Positions 5,389 through 11,329 of a stretch of 11,329 nucleotides of DNA are shown here, piece after piece (the first letter of the stretch is position 1; each line of letters starts with the position of its first letter). Origin of the DNA: Pseudomonadota bacterium (GTDB taxonomy: Bacteria > Pseudomonadota > Alphaproteobacteria > Rhodospirillales > Casp-alpha2); the NCBI GenBank assembly GCA_027620395.1, contig JAQBZY010000015.1, forward strand, positions 1 through 11,329, read 5' to 3'. The notes beneath the pieces are model-generated. The model was given only the letters and a program-made list of their open reading frames with translations. It made no database searches and had not been told where the DNA came from. The translations under genes and the position numbers were made by a program.

Positions 5389-6786
5389 TTAGCCCCCGAT
5401 GGCGGCGGCGGATTTATCGGCGTCGGGCGGCGCCAGCTTGGGCGTCGCATCGCCACCCTCGCCACCCACCGCGGCCAGCGCGGCAATGTGCGGCGGCTGG
5501 CGCCAGGAAAATGTGTCGAAGCCCTGACAATTGCCGCATCTCGATGACCAATCCTGGACGGCGTTGCCACAATCGGCGCAGACCCACATCGGATCGGCGT
5601 TGGCATTGCCGGCACGAACCAGCCATTCGCGCGCCTTGACGAGATCGCCGTGTTCGCGCTCTTCCAACTCGGCCATCATCCGGCACACCCGAGCCGACGC
5701 ATCGACCCCGTCCTTGCCGGCACCGGCGGCGCCGAGATGCCGCCTCGCTTCGCCCCAAAGTTCGGCCGCCAACGATGCGCGGGCCAGCGCCAGATGGCTC
5801 TCCACATGCGACTTGTTGCCGGCGACCAGCTTTTCCGTCGCCTTGACCCTGGCCAGGCCATCGGCGGCGCGGCGGGCGTCCCAATAGGGCGAAACTAAAT
5901 CCGGATGCGGCGCCGCTTGCCAGGTTTTTTCGGCCAGCGCAGCGGCTTTCCGGTGCGCGCCATTGGCAACTTGACGGCGCATCAGCGCGACGATGGCCGG
6001 GACCAAATCCGGCGCCAGATCGACCGCCAATTTCAGATGCCGCAGCGATGCGTCATGGTCGCCAAGCTTGGCGGCATCGGCTGAGAGTTCGAAGGCAACG
6101 ACGGCGCGGCGGCGGTCGGCATCGGGCCTGGGCAGAAGCTTGCCCCGGGCCATGTCGTCGGTGGTGCCGGCGGCGTCGATCCAGGCGCCGTTGCGCGTCT
6201 GCAGATCGAACAATGTGCCGGCCACCCACTCGCTTTTCGGTTTTAGGCGGTAGGCCCGACTGGCAAGCTTGAGCGCGGCGTCGTGGTCGCCGGCCTTCAG
6301 CGCCTGATTGAGAAGGCCCCTGACGCCGAGAAATTCCGTTTCCGGATTGTCGAGCATCGAGGTGAAAAACCCCGCCGCCGCCTTATCGTCACCTGCAAGC
6401 TGCGCTGATTGCGCCGACAGCAGCATCGTCAAGGGCGGCGCATCCAGAAGCGAGGTGGCGCGCCGAGCCTGCTTCGCTGCCTCATCGGCGTCGCCGGCAG
6501 CGACCGCGACCATGCCCTGGGTCAGTGATTCATATCCCTTGCGGGTACGGCGATTGCGGAAAGCATCGCCGATTTCACCGGGTACCCGGCGAATGAAACT
6601 CCAAGCGCGATAGATCACCGCGGCAACGATGGCGATCAGGGCGGTGACGGCGAACAGGATGCCGGCCGAGGTGTCCAAGCGCCATCCGCGCCATTGCAAC
6701 GTCACCGAGCCCGGATTCTGGACCATCCAAACGACGGCGAAAGTCACGGCAACGAGTAAGACTAAAAATCTGAGCCAGCGCCACAT
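5389..6786 (-). CDS. hemY: HemY-type membrane protein with C-terminal zinc ribbon
   Basis: This is a 465-residue inner-membrane protein of the HemY family, named for its place in haem operons; its biochemical role is unsettled and it is not the Bacillus protoporphyrinogen oxidase of the same name. Two hydrophobic segments (about 5-21 and 42-60) bracket a short QNPGSVTLQWRGW loop characteristic of HemY_N. A long alpha-helical repeat region (about 85-395) resembles TPRs (DADEAAKQARRA, AGDHDAALKLASRAYRLKP, LGDHDASLRHLKLAVDLAPD). Near the C-terminus Cys403, Cys406, Cys417 and Cys420 (CADC...CGNC, then FDTFSW) form a rubredoxin-like zinc ribbon like that of LapB/YciM, which E. coli HemY lacks. The ATG is 14 nt after the Mic60-like stop codon; GAGGCGGA overlapping that stop can act as Shine-Dalgarno. 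The Gly/Ala/Pro-rich last 35 residues look disordered. Confidence 0.9.
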   Translation of the reverse strand: MWRWLRFLVLLVAVTFAVVWMVQNPGSVTLQWRGWRLDTSAGILFAVTALIAIVAAVIYRAWSFIRRVPGEIGDAFRNRRTRKGYESLTQGMVAVAAGDADEAAKQARRATSLLDAPPLTMLLSAQSAQLAGDDKAAAGFFTSMLDNPETEFLGVRGLLNQALKAGDHDAALKLASRAYRLKPKSEWVAGTLFDLQTRNGAWIDAAGTTDDMARGKLLPRPDADRRRAVVAFELSADAAKLGDHDASLRHLKLAVDLAPDLVPAIVALMRRQVANGAHRKAAALAEKTWQAAPHPDLVSPYWDARRAADGLARVKATEKLVAGNKSHVESHLALARASLAAELWGEARRHLGAAGAGKDGVDASARVCRMMAELEEREHGDLVKAREWLVRAGNANADPMWVCADCGNAVQDWSSRCGNCQGFDTFSWRQPPHIAALAAVGGEGGDATPKLAPPDADKSAAAIGG

Positions 6787-6800
6787 TTTTCAGGTCCGCC

Positions 6801-8066
6801 TCATCCGCCGCCAAGTTCCGCGACGGCGTGCGCCTGCATGGCATCGAGACCGCGGATGGCGTCGATCCGGACCCGGGCCTGGGCGAGCCAGCCTTCGAGC
6901 AAGGCGCGGGCCTCAGCATTGAGCTTGTCCCTGAGCAATTGCGCCTGATCGAACGCCGCGCCCAGGTCGGCGGCAGCGAGCTTCGCTTCGATCACCGCGA
7001 CGGCGTTTTCCGTGCTGTCGGCGGCGCTGCCGTCGGTCCGCCTAAGCGTCGCCAAGGTTTTGAGCCGGGTCGCGGCCTTCTCGAACCAGCCGTCACCACC
7101 GGCACCGGCCATGGTGATGATCTGCCCGACAATTTTTCCGAAGCCGGTCCGGAGCGATGCTTCCGTCGGCAATCCGCCGGTGGCGCCGGCGGCGAGCCCA
7201 CGCGCCGCCGCCTTCAGCGCCGGATTATCGCCGGCCAGGGCGGCGAACGATTTGAGCGCACTTTCGTAGGGCGCACCGGAAAGCGCCGCGCTCCGCAATT
7301 GCGCCACGGCCAAGACAGTCGCCCGCGCCTTGGCGTCGGCGCCGGCTCCGGAGGCTGCAGCGTCAGATATTTTCGCCGAAAGCGACTGAACCTCGGTCCT
7401 GGTCACGGCGCCGGAAGTCTCCAACGCATTCAGCCGCGACAGCAACAGCCCGAGATCGGCAGCGCCGGCACCTGCAGCCGCGACGGTGCCGGCGATGTTG
7501 CGAAGATCGGCGATGCGGCGCTCGATATCGTCGATCCGTTGCAACGCCTGGGACAGATTGGCCTGCACCCGGGCGCGCTCGGCCTTCAAGGCCGCCATTT
7601 CGGGATCGGCCGTTGATTTCTGCTCTAGTGCCGAAATCCGAGCGGCCAATTTCTGGACCTCGGCTGGCCCGGTCAGCGCCGCCGAGGCCTGAGTTTCCGG
7701 ACCCGCGAACATCTTTCCGATCACCGGCAGGGACGCGAGTTGCGCCTTTGCCTTCGCTAGCCAGAGACCCTTGGAGGCATAGGCGCCGCCGGCACCGATG
7801 ACGACTATCAGAATGAGAATGAACAGAGCCCGCGGGCCACTGGATTTGGCCTGCTTTCCGGCCGCCGCACCGGCCCGGCTCGCCGCCGATCCGGCGGCGT
7901 TGTCCTTGGCCGTCGGATGATCGGATTTTTTTGCCGGCTCAGGCTTGGCCGCTGTTTTTTCGGCAGGCTTATCAGCCGATTTCTCAACGGCTTTAGCAGT
8001 GGCGTTATCGGTGGACTTTCCGTCACCGGCTGACGCGGTTTTTTCGCCGTCTGGGCGTTCGGCCAT
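6801..8066 (-). CDS. Mitofilin/Mic60-like inner-membrane protein of the haem operon
   Basis: This protein has 421 residues. Residues 1-75 are a low-complexity Lys/Ala/Glu/Pro-rich cytoplasmic region, followed by one transmembrane helix (about 80-98, FILILIVVIGAGGAYA). A coiled-coil-like stretch comes next (about 130-185, SALEQKS...RIDDIERRIADLRNI). The C-terminal helical domain contains PYESALKSFAALAGDNPALKAAARGLAAG followed by GLPTEASLRTGF, the pattern of the Mic60/mitofilin C-terminus. Alphaproteobacterial Mic60 homologues are known to be encoded in haem operons beside hemY, hemD and hemC, and to shape intracytoplasmic or inner membranes through contacts with the outer membrane. The ATG at 8066 has GAGAGGGA 6 nt upstream; a TTG two codons earlier (8072) is less likely. 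Function here is by family and context; primary-sequence conservation is low, as is normal for this family. Confidence 0.82.
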   Translation of the reverse strand: MAERPDGEKTASAGDGKSTDNATAKAVEKSADKPAEKTAAKPEPAKKSDHPTAKDNAAGSAASRAGAAAGKQAKSSGPRALFILILIVVIGAGGAYASKGLWLAKAKAQLASLPVIGKMFAGPETQASAALTGPAEVQKLAARISALEQKSTADPEMAALKAERARVQANLSQALQRIDDIERRIADLRNIAGTVAAAGAGAADLGLLLSRLNALETSGAVTRTEVQSLSAKISDAAASGAGADAKARATVLAVAQLRSAALSGAPYESALKSFAALAGDNPALKAAARGLAAGATGGLPTEASLRTGFGKIVGQIITMAGAGGDGWFEKAATRLKTLATLRRTDGSAADSTENAVAVIEAKLAAADLGAAFDQAQLLRDKLNAEARALLEGWLAQARVRIDAIRGLDAMQAHAVAELGGG

Positions 8067-8107
8067 CGTCAATCCCTCTCGTAAGCGCGGGCGCGCGATA
8101 TCAGGGA

Positions 8108-8821
8108 TTAGTGGTAGCAGGTTGCGAGCAAGTGCAGCAAGGATTCCTGACTGGGTTTATCAGCAACGGCCCGGCGCCGCCACGGGCCTTTTAGAGCTTT
8201 CAGGACATTGTTGCTGAGGCAAAACGCGTCGAGCCCGGTTGCGGCGTCGGACAGACCGGCCCGGGCGAGCAGGTCCTCGAACAGGCGGGCCGATCTTGGC
8301 GAATACAAAAGGACGCCGTCGCACTGCGAAGCGACGATGGCCGCCCGTGCATGGTCGGGTAAGTTTTCCGCCGGCCGCGCCTCATAAAGAACTTCCCGGC
8401 GCACTTGGAAGCTAGTATCGGCGAGACTGGCCGAGAGATCGCCAGCCCGCTCGCTCTGCGCCACATGCAGCAACATGCCGGCACTAGGCCGCGCCCGCTC
8501 GGCGACCAAACGGGCCAGATCGTCGACATCGCCGCCGGCGCTTTCGACGTCCGCGAAGCCCAAATCCACCGCCGCCCGGGCAGTGGCATCTCCGACCGCG
8601 AAGACTTTGAGATTGCGCTCCGGGTTGCGTCCGGCAAATGCCCGTACCCCGTTGGCGCTGGTCATCAGAAGCGCTTGAACGCCACCTAGATCGAGCTTTA
8701 GTCCAGGCAGCGGAACGATCTCGAAAACCGGCGCCAACACCGTTTCGAAACCGAGATCATGCAGGGATTCCGCCAGTTGGCTGCCATCCTCGGCCGGCCG
8801 GGTGATGATCAGCCTGGGCAT
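8108..8821 (-). CDS. hemD: Uroporphyrinogen-III synthase
   Basis: This is a 237-residue cytoplasmic enzyme that closes hydroxymethylbilane into uroporphyrinogen III with inversion of ring D. The family is weakly conserved, but the two-domain layout is visible. It has an N-terminal strand RLIITRPAEDG (3-13), LMTSANGVRAFAGR, then FAVGDATARAAVDLGFADVESAGGDVDDL, LLHVAQSERAGDLSASL, and VLLYSPRSARLFEDLL near the end. The start is ATG at 8821, 11 nt after the hemC stop. The length is typical. The 41-nt gap to the Mic60-like gene is the largest inside the run. Together with hemC it makes the tetrapyrrole precursor for haem, sirohaem and cobalamin. Confidence 0.92.
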   Translation of the reverse strand: MPRLIITRPAEDGSQLAESLHDLGFETVLAPVFEIVPLPGLKLDLGGVQALLMTSANGVRAFAGRNPERNLKVFAVGDATARAAVDLGFADVESAGGDVDDLARLVAERARPSAGMLLHVAQSERAGDLSASLADTSFQVRREVLYEARPAENLPDHARAAIVASQCDGVLLYSPRSARLFEDLLARAGLSDAATGLDAFCLSNNVLKALKGPWRRRAVADKPSQESLLHLLATCYH

Positions 8822-8832
8822 TTCAGGCGGCC

Positions 8833-9765
8833 TTAGGCGCCGAACAGATTGGCCGGCGCCTGGCCGCGGAGATCAAAACCGGCGTCCTTGCCGATCCTCT
8901 CGGCGTCGGCGGCACTGCCCTGGCGTTCGGTTCGGAAAATTTCCGTGCCGTCGGCCCTGGCGACCAGGCCTCGGAGCCGCATCGTCCCGGCCTCGATTTC
9001 GGCCAATCCGCCGATCGGCGTCCGGCACGATCCGTCCAAAACCGCCAGCATCGCCCGCTCGCACGTCACCGCCGCCCAAGTAGGCGCGTCGTTGATGGCG
9101 GCAAGCCTGGTCAGCGTCACGGCGTCGTCGTCGCGGCACGTGATGCCGACGGCGCCCTGACCGCAGGCCGGCAGCAATATATCCGGCGCAATGATGTCGC
9201 TCGCCACGTCGGCCATGCCGAGCCGCTTCAACCCGGCCAACGCCAGGAACGTCGCGTCGCAGACGCCGTCCTTGAGCTTGCCCAGGCGGGTCTGCACGTT
9301 CCCTCTAAGAATCCCGAACTTGAGATCCGGCCGCATCGACAGCAGTTGCGCTTGGCGCCGGATCGACGCCGTGCCGATCAGCGCGCCGTTCGGCAGATCG
9401 CCGATACCGCCGCCCAACCGGCTGATCAAGACGTCGCGAGGATCTTCGCGGGGCAACATGCAGGCCAGCCTGATCCCGGGTTGCAGCCAGGTTTCCAGAT
9501 CCTTCATCGAATGCACCGCGATATCGATCCGGCCTTCCGCCATCGCCTGATCGAGTTCCTTGGTGAACAGGCCCTTGCCGCCAAGCTCGGCCAAGGCCCG
9601 GTCCTGCACCTGATCGCCAGTGGTCTTGATGATCTCGATCCGGACCCGGCCCGGCTCGGCCAGCGCCGGCTCGCTATTGACCAAAGCATCCCGGGCGAGC
9701 TCGGTCTGACGCAACGCCAGTGGGCTGCCGCGAGTGCCGATAACGATGGGCCGTTCGTCGTTCAT
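8833..9765 (-). CDS. hemC: Hydroxymethylbilane synthase (porphobilinogen deaminase)
   Basis: This is a 310-residue cytoplasmic enzyme that polymerises four porphobilinogens into hydroxymethylbilane on a covalently bound dipyrromethane cofactor. Seen are [11 protein letters not shown] (10-20), KTTGD (47-51), [10 protein letters not shown] (63-72), HSMKDL (85-90; its Asp is the family's catalytic aspartate), [10 protein letters not shown] (132-141), [12 protein letters not shown] (153-164), [10 protein letters not shown] (199-208) and the cofactor-attachment Cys247 in [10 protein letters not shown]. The ATG at 9765 is chosen because the family begins about eight residues before GTRGSP. A longer frame to 9828 would add 21 unrelated residues in the divergent promoter region. 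It is the first gene of the minus-strand run, divergent from tsaD with 86 bp between start codons. A TTGACC -35-like element is present on the minus strand but lacks a convincing -10. Confidence 0.96.
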   Translation of the reverse strand: MNDERPIVIGTRGSPLALRQTELARDALVNSEPALAEPGRVRIEIIKTTGDQVQDRALAELGGKGLFTKELDQAMAEGRIDIAVHSMKDLETWLQPGIRLACMLPREDPRDVLISRLGGGIGDLPNGALIGTASIRRQAQLLSMRPDLKFGILRGNVQTRLGKLKDGVCDATFLALAGLKRLGMADVASDIIAPDILLPACGQGAVGITCRDDDAVTLTRLAAINDAPTWAAVTCERAMLAVLDGSCRTPIGGLAEIEAGTMRLRGLVARADGTEIFRTERQGSAADAERIGKDAGFDLRGQAPANLFGA

Positions 9766-9851
9766 GCCGTATTGCGCTTCCGCCGCCTTGCCGTGGTCAA
9801 TACCAGCCCGAGAGAGTAAAGTCCGCACCGGAACGGAGAAAGGTCTTTTAC

Positions 9852-10904
9852 GTGCTTGTGCTCGGCATCGAAACCAGTTGCGACGAAACCGCCGCCGCCG
9901 TGGTCAGCGACGACCGGCGAATTCTCGCCAATGTCGTTTTGTCGCAAATCGCCGCGCATCAGCCCTATGGCGGCATCGTGCCGGAAGTCGCGGCCCGCGC
10001 ACACCTCGATGCCACCGATGTCATCGTCGGCCAGGCGATGGCCGAAGCCGGGATCGGTTTCGGCGATCTTTCGGCGGTGGCGGCGACGGCCGGACCGGGC
10101 CTGATCGGCGGCGTCCTGGTCGGCGCCATGACCGGGAAAGCGATCGCGCTGGCGAGCCATCTTCCGTTCGTCGCCGTCAATCATCTGGAGGGCCACGCGC
10201 TGACAGCAAGGCTGATCGGCGAGGTGCCGTTTCCATATTTATTGCTGCTGATCTCGGGCGGGCATTGCCAGTTGCTCGCCGTCGAAGGCGTCGGCCGATA
10301 CCGGCGGCTCGGCACCACCATCGACGATGCCCTCGGCGAGGCCTTCGACAAAACGGCGAAGCTGCTCGGGCTCGGTTATCCGGGCGGCCCAAAGATCGAG
10401 GCCAAGGCCGGTGCCGGCGATCCGAAACGGTTCGATCTGCCAAGGCCGATGCGAGGCCGGCCGGGGTGCGATTTTTCGTTTTCCGGCCTCAAGACCAGCG
10501 TGCGGCGGACACTGGAAACCTTGAACGAGGTCAGCGAAACCGACATCGCCGACATGGCGGCGAGCTTCCAGTTGGCCGCCGCCGAGACCTTGGCCGAGCG
10601 TAGCCGGAACGCCATCTCGATGTTCAAGGAGAGCCATCCGACGGGCCGGCATTTGGTCGTTGCCGGCGGCGTCGCCGCCAATCGGTGCATTGGCGGCGCC
10701 CTCGCCGAACTCGCCACCGCCGAAGGCATGACGCTTGTCGTGCCGCCGGCAAATCTTTGCACCGACAACGGCGCCATGATCGCCTGGGCCGGGCTTGAGC
10801 GGTTCCGCTTAGGAATGACCGACGGCCTCGACTTCAAGGCCCGGCCGCGCTGGCCGTTGGATCCGGACGCGCCGCCCGCCGCCTTTGCCGGGGTCAAGGC
10901 GTAA
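9852..10904 (+). CDS. tsaD: tRNA N6-adenosine threonylcarbamoyltransferase
   Basis: This is a 350-residue cytoplasmic enzyme of the ASKHA fold (formerly Gcp/YgjD). With TsaB and TsaE it transfers threonylcarbamoyl from threonylcarbamoyl-AMP to A37 of ANN-decoding tRNAs. Seen are [14 protein letters not shown] (5-18), [13 protein letters not shown] (40-52), the metal-binding HLEGH (His111, His115), [10 protein letters not shown] (132-141), [23 protein letters not shown] (158-180), [10 protein letters not shown] (208-217), VAGGVAANR (270-278) and the third metal ligand Asp305 in [10 protein letters not shown]. The GTG start at 9852 has AAAGG at 9839-9843 with 8-nt spacing. The length is normal. 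The order hemC divergent to tsaD, then gpsA, is common in Alphaproteobacteria. Confidence 0.97.
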   Translation: MLVLGIETSCDETAAAVVSDDRRILANVVLSQIAAHQPYGGIVPEVAARAHLDATDVIVGQAMAEAGIGFGDLSAVAATAGPGLIGGVLVGAMTGKAIALASHLPFVAVNHLEGHALTARLIGEVPFPYLLLLISGGHCQLLAVEGVGRYRRLGTTIDDALGEAFDKTAKLLGLGYPGGPKIEAKAGAGDPKRFDLPRPMRGRPGCDFSFSGLKTSVRRTLETLNEVSETDIADMAASFQLAAAETLAERSRNAISMFKESHPTGRHLVVAGGVAANRCIGGALAELATAEGMTLVVPPANLCTDNGAMIAWAGLERFRLGMTDGLDFKARPRWPLDPDAPPAAFAGVKA

Positions 10905-10929
10905 GACGTCCGCCGCCGCTTTCATCGCC

Positions 10930-11105
10930 AATCGTCATCCCGGACTTGTTCCGGGATCCATGTTCGCGACATTGCCTGCAGGACGGCGTCATCATTCCAG
11001 GGCATCCAACTGAGACAGGGTACAGGGCCGCGCCCTGGAATCGGGACCTCCGTCCTTGGCGTCCGGGAGTCACATGGGCCCCGGATCAAGTCCGGGGCGA
11101 CGGTT
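10930..11105. repeat. 176-bp imperfect palindrome, REP/MITE-like intergenic element
   Basis: The two halves are reverse complements with mismatches, centred near 11017. Four nested levels agree on that centre. The outer ends are AATCGTC/GACGGTT. There are two small hairpins in mirror position (10937-10957 and 11078-11098). AGGACGG (10980-10986) pairs with CCGTCCT (11050-11056), and a perfect 10-bp pair ATTCCAGGGC (10994-11003) pairs with GCCCTGGAAT (11032-11041). Each small hairpin has an 8-bp stem. The left is ATCCCGGA-cttgt-TCCGGGAT and the right is GCCCCGGA-tcaag-TCCGGGGC. The two outer base pairs differ, but compensatingly. The core GTCATCCCGGACTTGTTCC resembles a dispersed intergenic repeat that I recall from alphaproteobacterial genomes. 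No open frame or transposase is inside, so if mobile it would be non-autonomous. Confidence 0.75.
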
Positions 11106-11203
11106 GCGGGCGGACCAGCATAATCCGACAATCACGTCACGTCCGGGGCGACGGTTGCGGGCGAGCCGGATAATCCGACAATCGCGTCACGTCCGGGGTG
11201 ACG
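11091..11203 (+). repeat. Two tandem ~50-bp repeats plus a 12-bp third start
   Basis: Copy 1 is 11091-11141 (51 bp) and copy 2 is 11142-11191 (50 bp). Both run TCCGGGGCGACGGTTGCGGG, then a variable part, then ATAATCCGACAATC, then RCGTCACG. They differ by a few substitutions and one indel. A third start, TCCGGGGTGACG, lies at 11192-11203. The beginning of each unit equals the right end of the adjacent palindrome. The junction GTCAC-GTCCGGGG in the copies equals the palindrome's GTCAC...GTCCGGGG (starting at 11069) with 16 nt removed, so the tandem array looks like a deletion/duplication derivative of the palindrome end. Confidence 0.8.
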
Positions 11204-11232
11204 AGAGAGCCGCCATCGCTTAAAACAACCGC

Positions 11233-11329
11233 ATGAACAAGATCGCCATCATCGGCGCCGGCGCCTGGGGCAGCGGGCTCGCCGCCTCGCTCCGCCGCTC
11301 CGGCCGCGACGTCAGTCTGTGGGCGCGCG
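11233..11329 (+). CDS. gpsA: Glycerol-3-phosphate dehydrogenase [NAD(P)+], N-terminal fragment (cut by window edge)
   Basis: Only the first 32 codons are in the window: MNKIAIIGAGAWG, then SGLAASLRRSGRDVSLWAR. This is the N-terminal Rossmann strand and helix with GAGAWG (8-13), the GxGxWG variant typical of GpsA, which reduces dihydroxyacetone phosphate to sn-glycerol-3-phosphate for phospholipid synthesis. The ATG at 11233 starts directly before the family's usual N-terminus; upstream there is no strong Shine-Dalgarno. Its position downstream of tsaD supports the call. The truncation is due to the window, not to the gene. Confidence 0.9.
   Translation, partial: MNKIAIIGAGAWGSGLAASLRRSGRDVSLWAR

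Larger units (their letters stand above)
10905..11232. other. Repeat-filled gap between tsaD and gpsA
   Basis: This 328-bp stretch has no credible gene. It holds a 176-bp imperfect palindrome (10930-11105) overlapped at its right end by a tandem repeat (11091-11203), both annotated separately. There is then about 30 bp before gpsA without a clear Shine-Dalgarno. Short frames on both strands translate to PDLIRGP, PEQVRDD and PDQVRGD-type peptides. These are the usual by-products of this class of intergenic repeat and are not treated as proteins. No T-run follows the hairpins, so no classical terminator of tsaD is seen. Confidence 0.75.

Noticed and set aside
6828..7616. 262-codon plus-strand frame opposite the Mic60-like gene
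   Set aside because: Antisense shadow of a gene with a good Shine-Dalgarno and family match; the Gly/Arg-rich translation is typical of such shadows.
10922..11173. Overlapping short open frames on both strands with peptides such as PDLIRGP, PEQVRDD and PDQVRGD
   Set aside because: They lie wholly in the palindrome/tandem-repeat element, read on both strands, and give the stereotyped peptides produced by translating this kind of intergenic repeat; there are no start signals.

Overview
The window looks like a chromosomal segment of a GC-rich alphaproteobacterium, most likely of the Rhodospirillales type. The main evidence is the block hemC-hemD-mitofilin/Mic60-like-hemY reading away from a divergent tsaD-gpsA pair. 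That arrangement, with a Mic60 homologue inside the haem operon, is known from Alphaproteobacteria. A repeat whose translations give PDLIRGP/PEQVRDD-type peptides in the tsaD-gpsA gap also fits. Taxonomy is inferred from gene order and family resemblance only.

Left part (1-1802): a rho-independent terminator cut by the window edge closes a plus-strand gene lying outside. It faces a minus-strand D-2-hydroxyacid dehydrogenase of the glyoxylate/hydroxypyruvate reductase type. Upstream of that gene are a 177-bp gap with a possible small-gene relic and a protein with a C-terminal J domain (HPD motif), also on the minus strand. Positions 1803-2429 form a gap without a convincing gene. Its left third is unusually AT-rich and carries two operator-like inverted repeats.

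Middle (2430-3378): a single plus-strand gene with a strong Shine-Dalgarno encodes a small Cys/Trp-free flagellin-like protein that lacks the normal flagellin N-terminus. It is followed by a minus-strand tRNA-Thr(CGT) with its own promoter.

Right part, minus strand (3404-9765): a compact six-gene run read from right to left. It contains hemC and hemD (tetrapyrrole ring formation), a Mic60/mitofilin-like membrane protein, and hemY (two membrane segments, TPR-like helices, C-terminal four-cysteine zinc ribbon). These are followed by a NodB-type polysaccharide deacetylase and a GNAT-like acyltransferase. The last two are joined to hemY by a 3-nt gap and to each other by a 4-nt stop/start overlap. 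The run therefore links haem synthesis, inner-membrane architecture and probably glycan modification in one transcript.

Right edge, plus strand (9852-11329): tsaD (tRNA t6A synthesis) and the first 32 codons of gpsA (glycerol-3-phosphate dehydrogenase). The 328-bp gap between them is filled by a 176-bp imperfect palindrome with compensated stem changes, and by two tandem ~50-bp repeats that seem to derive from one of its ends.

No CRISPR array, insertion sequence, transposase, phage gene or recognisable defence system was seen. The most unusual items are the stand-alone flagellin-like gene, the AT-rich gap upstream of it, and the palindrome/tandem-repeat element.
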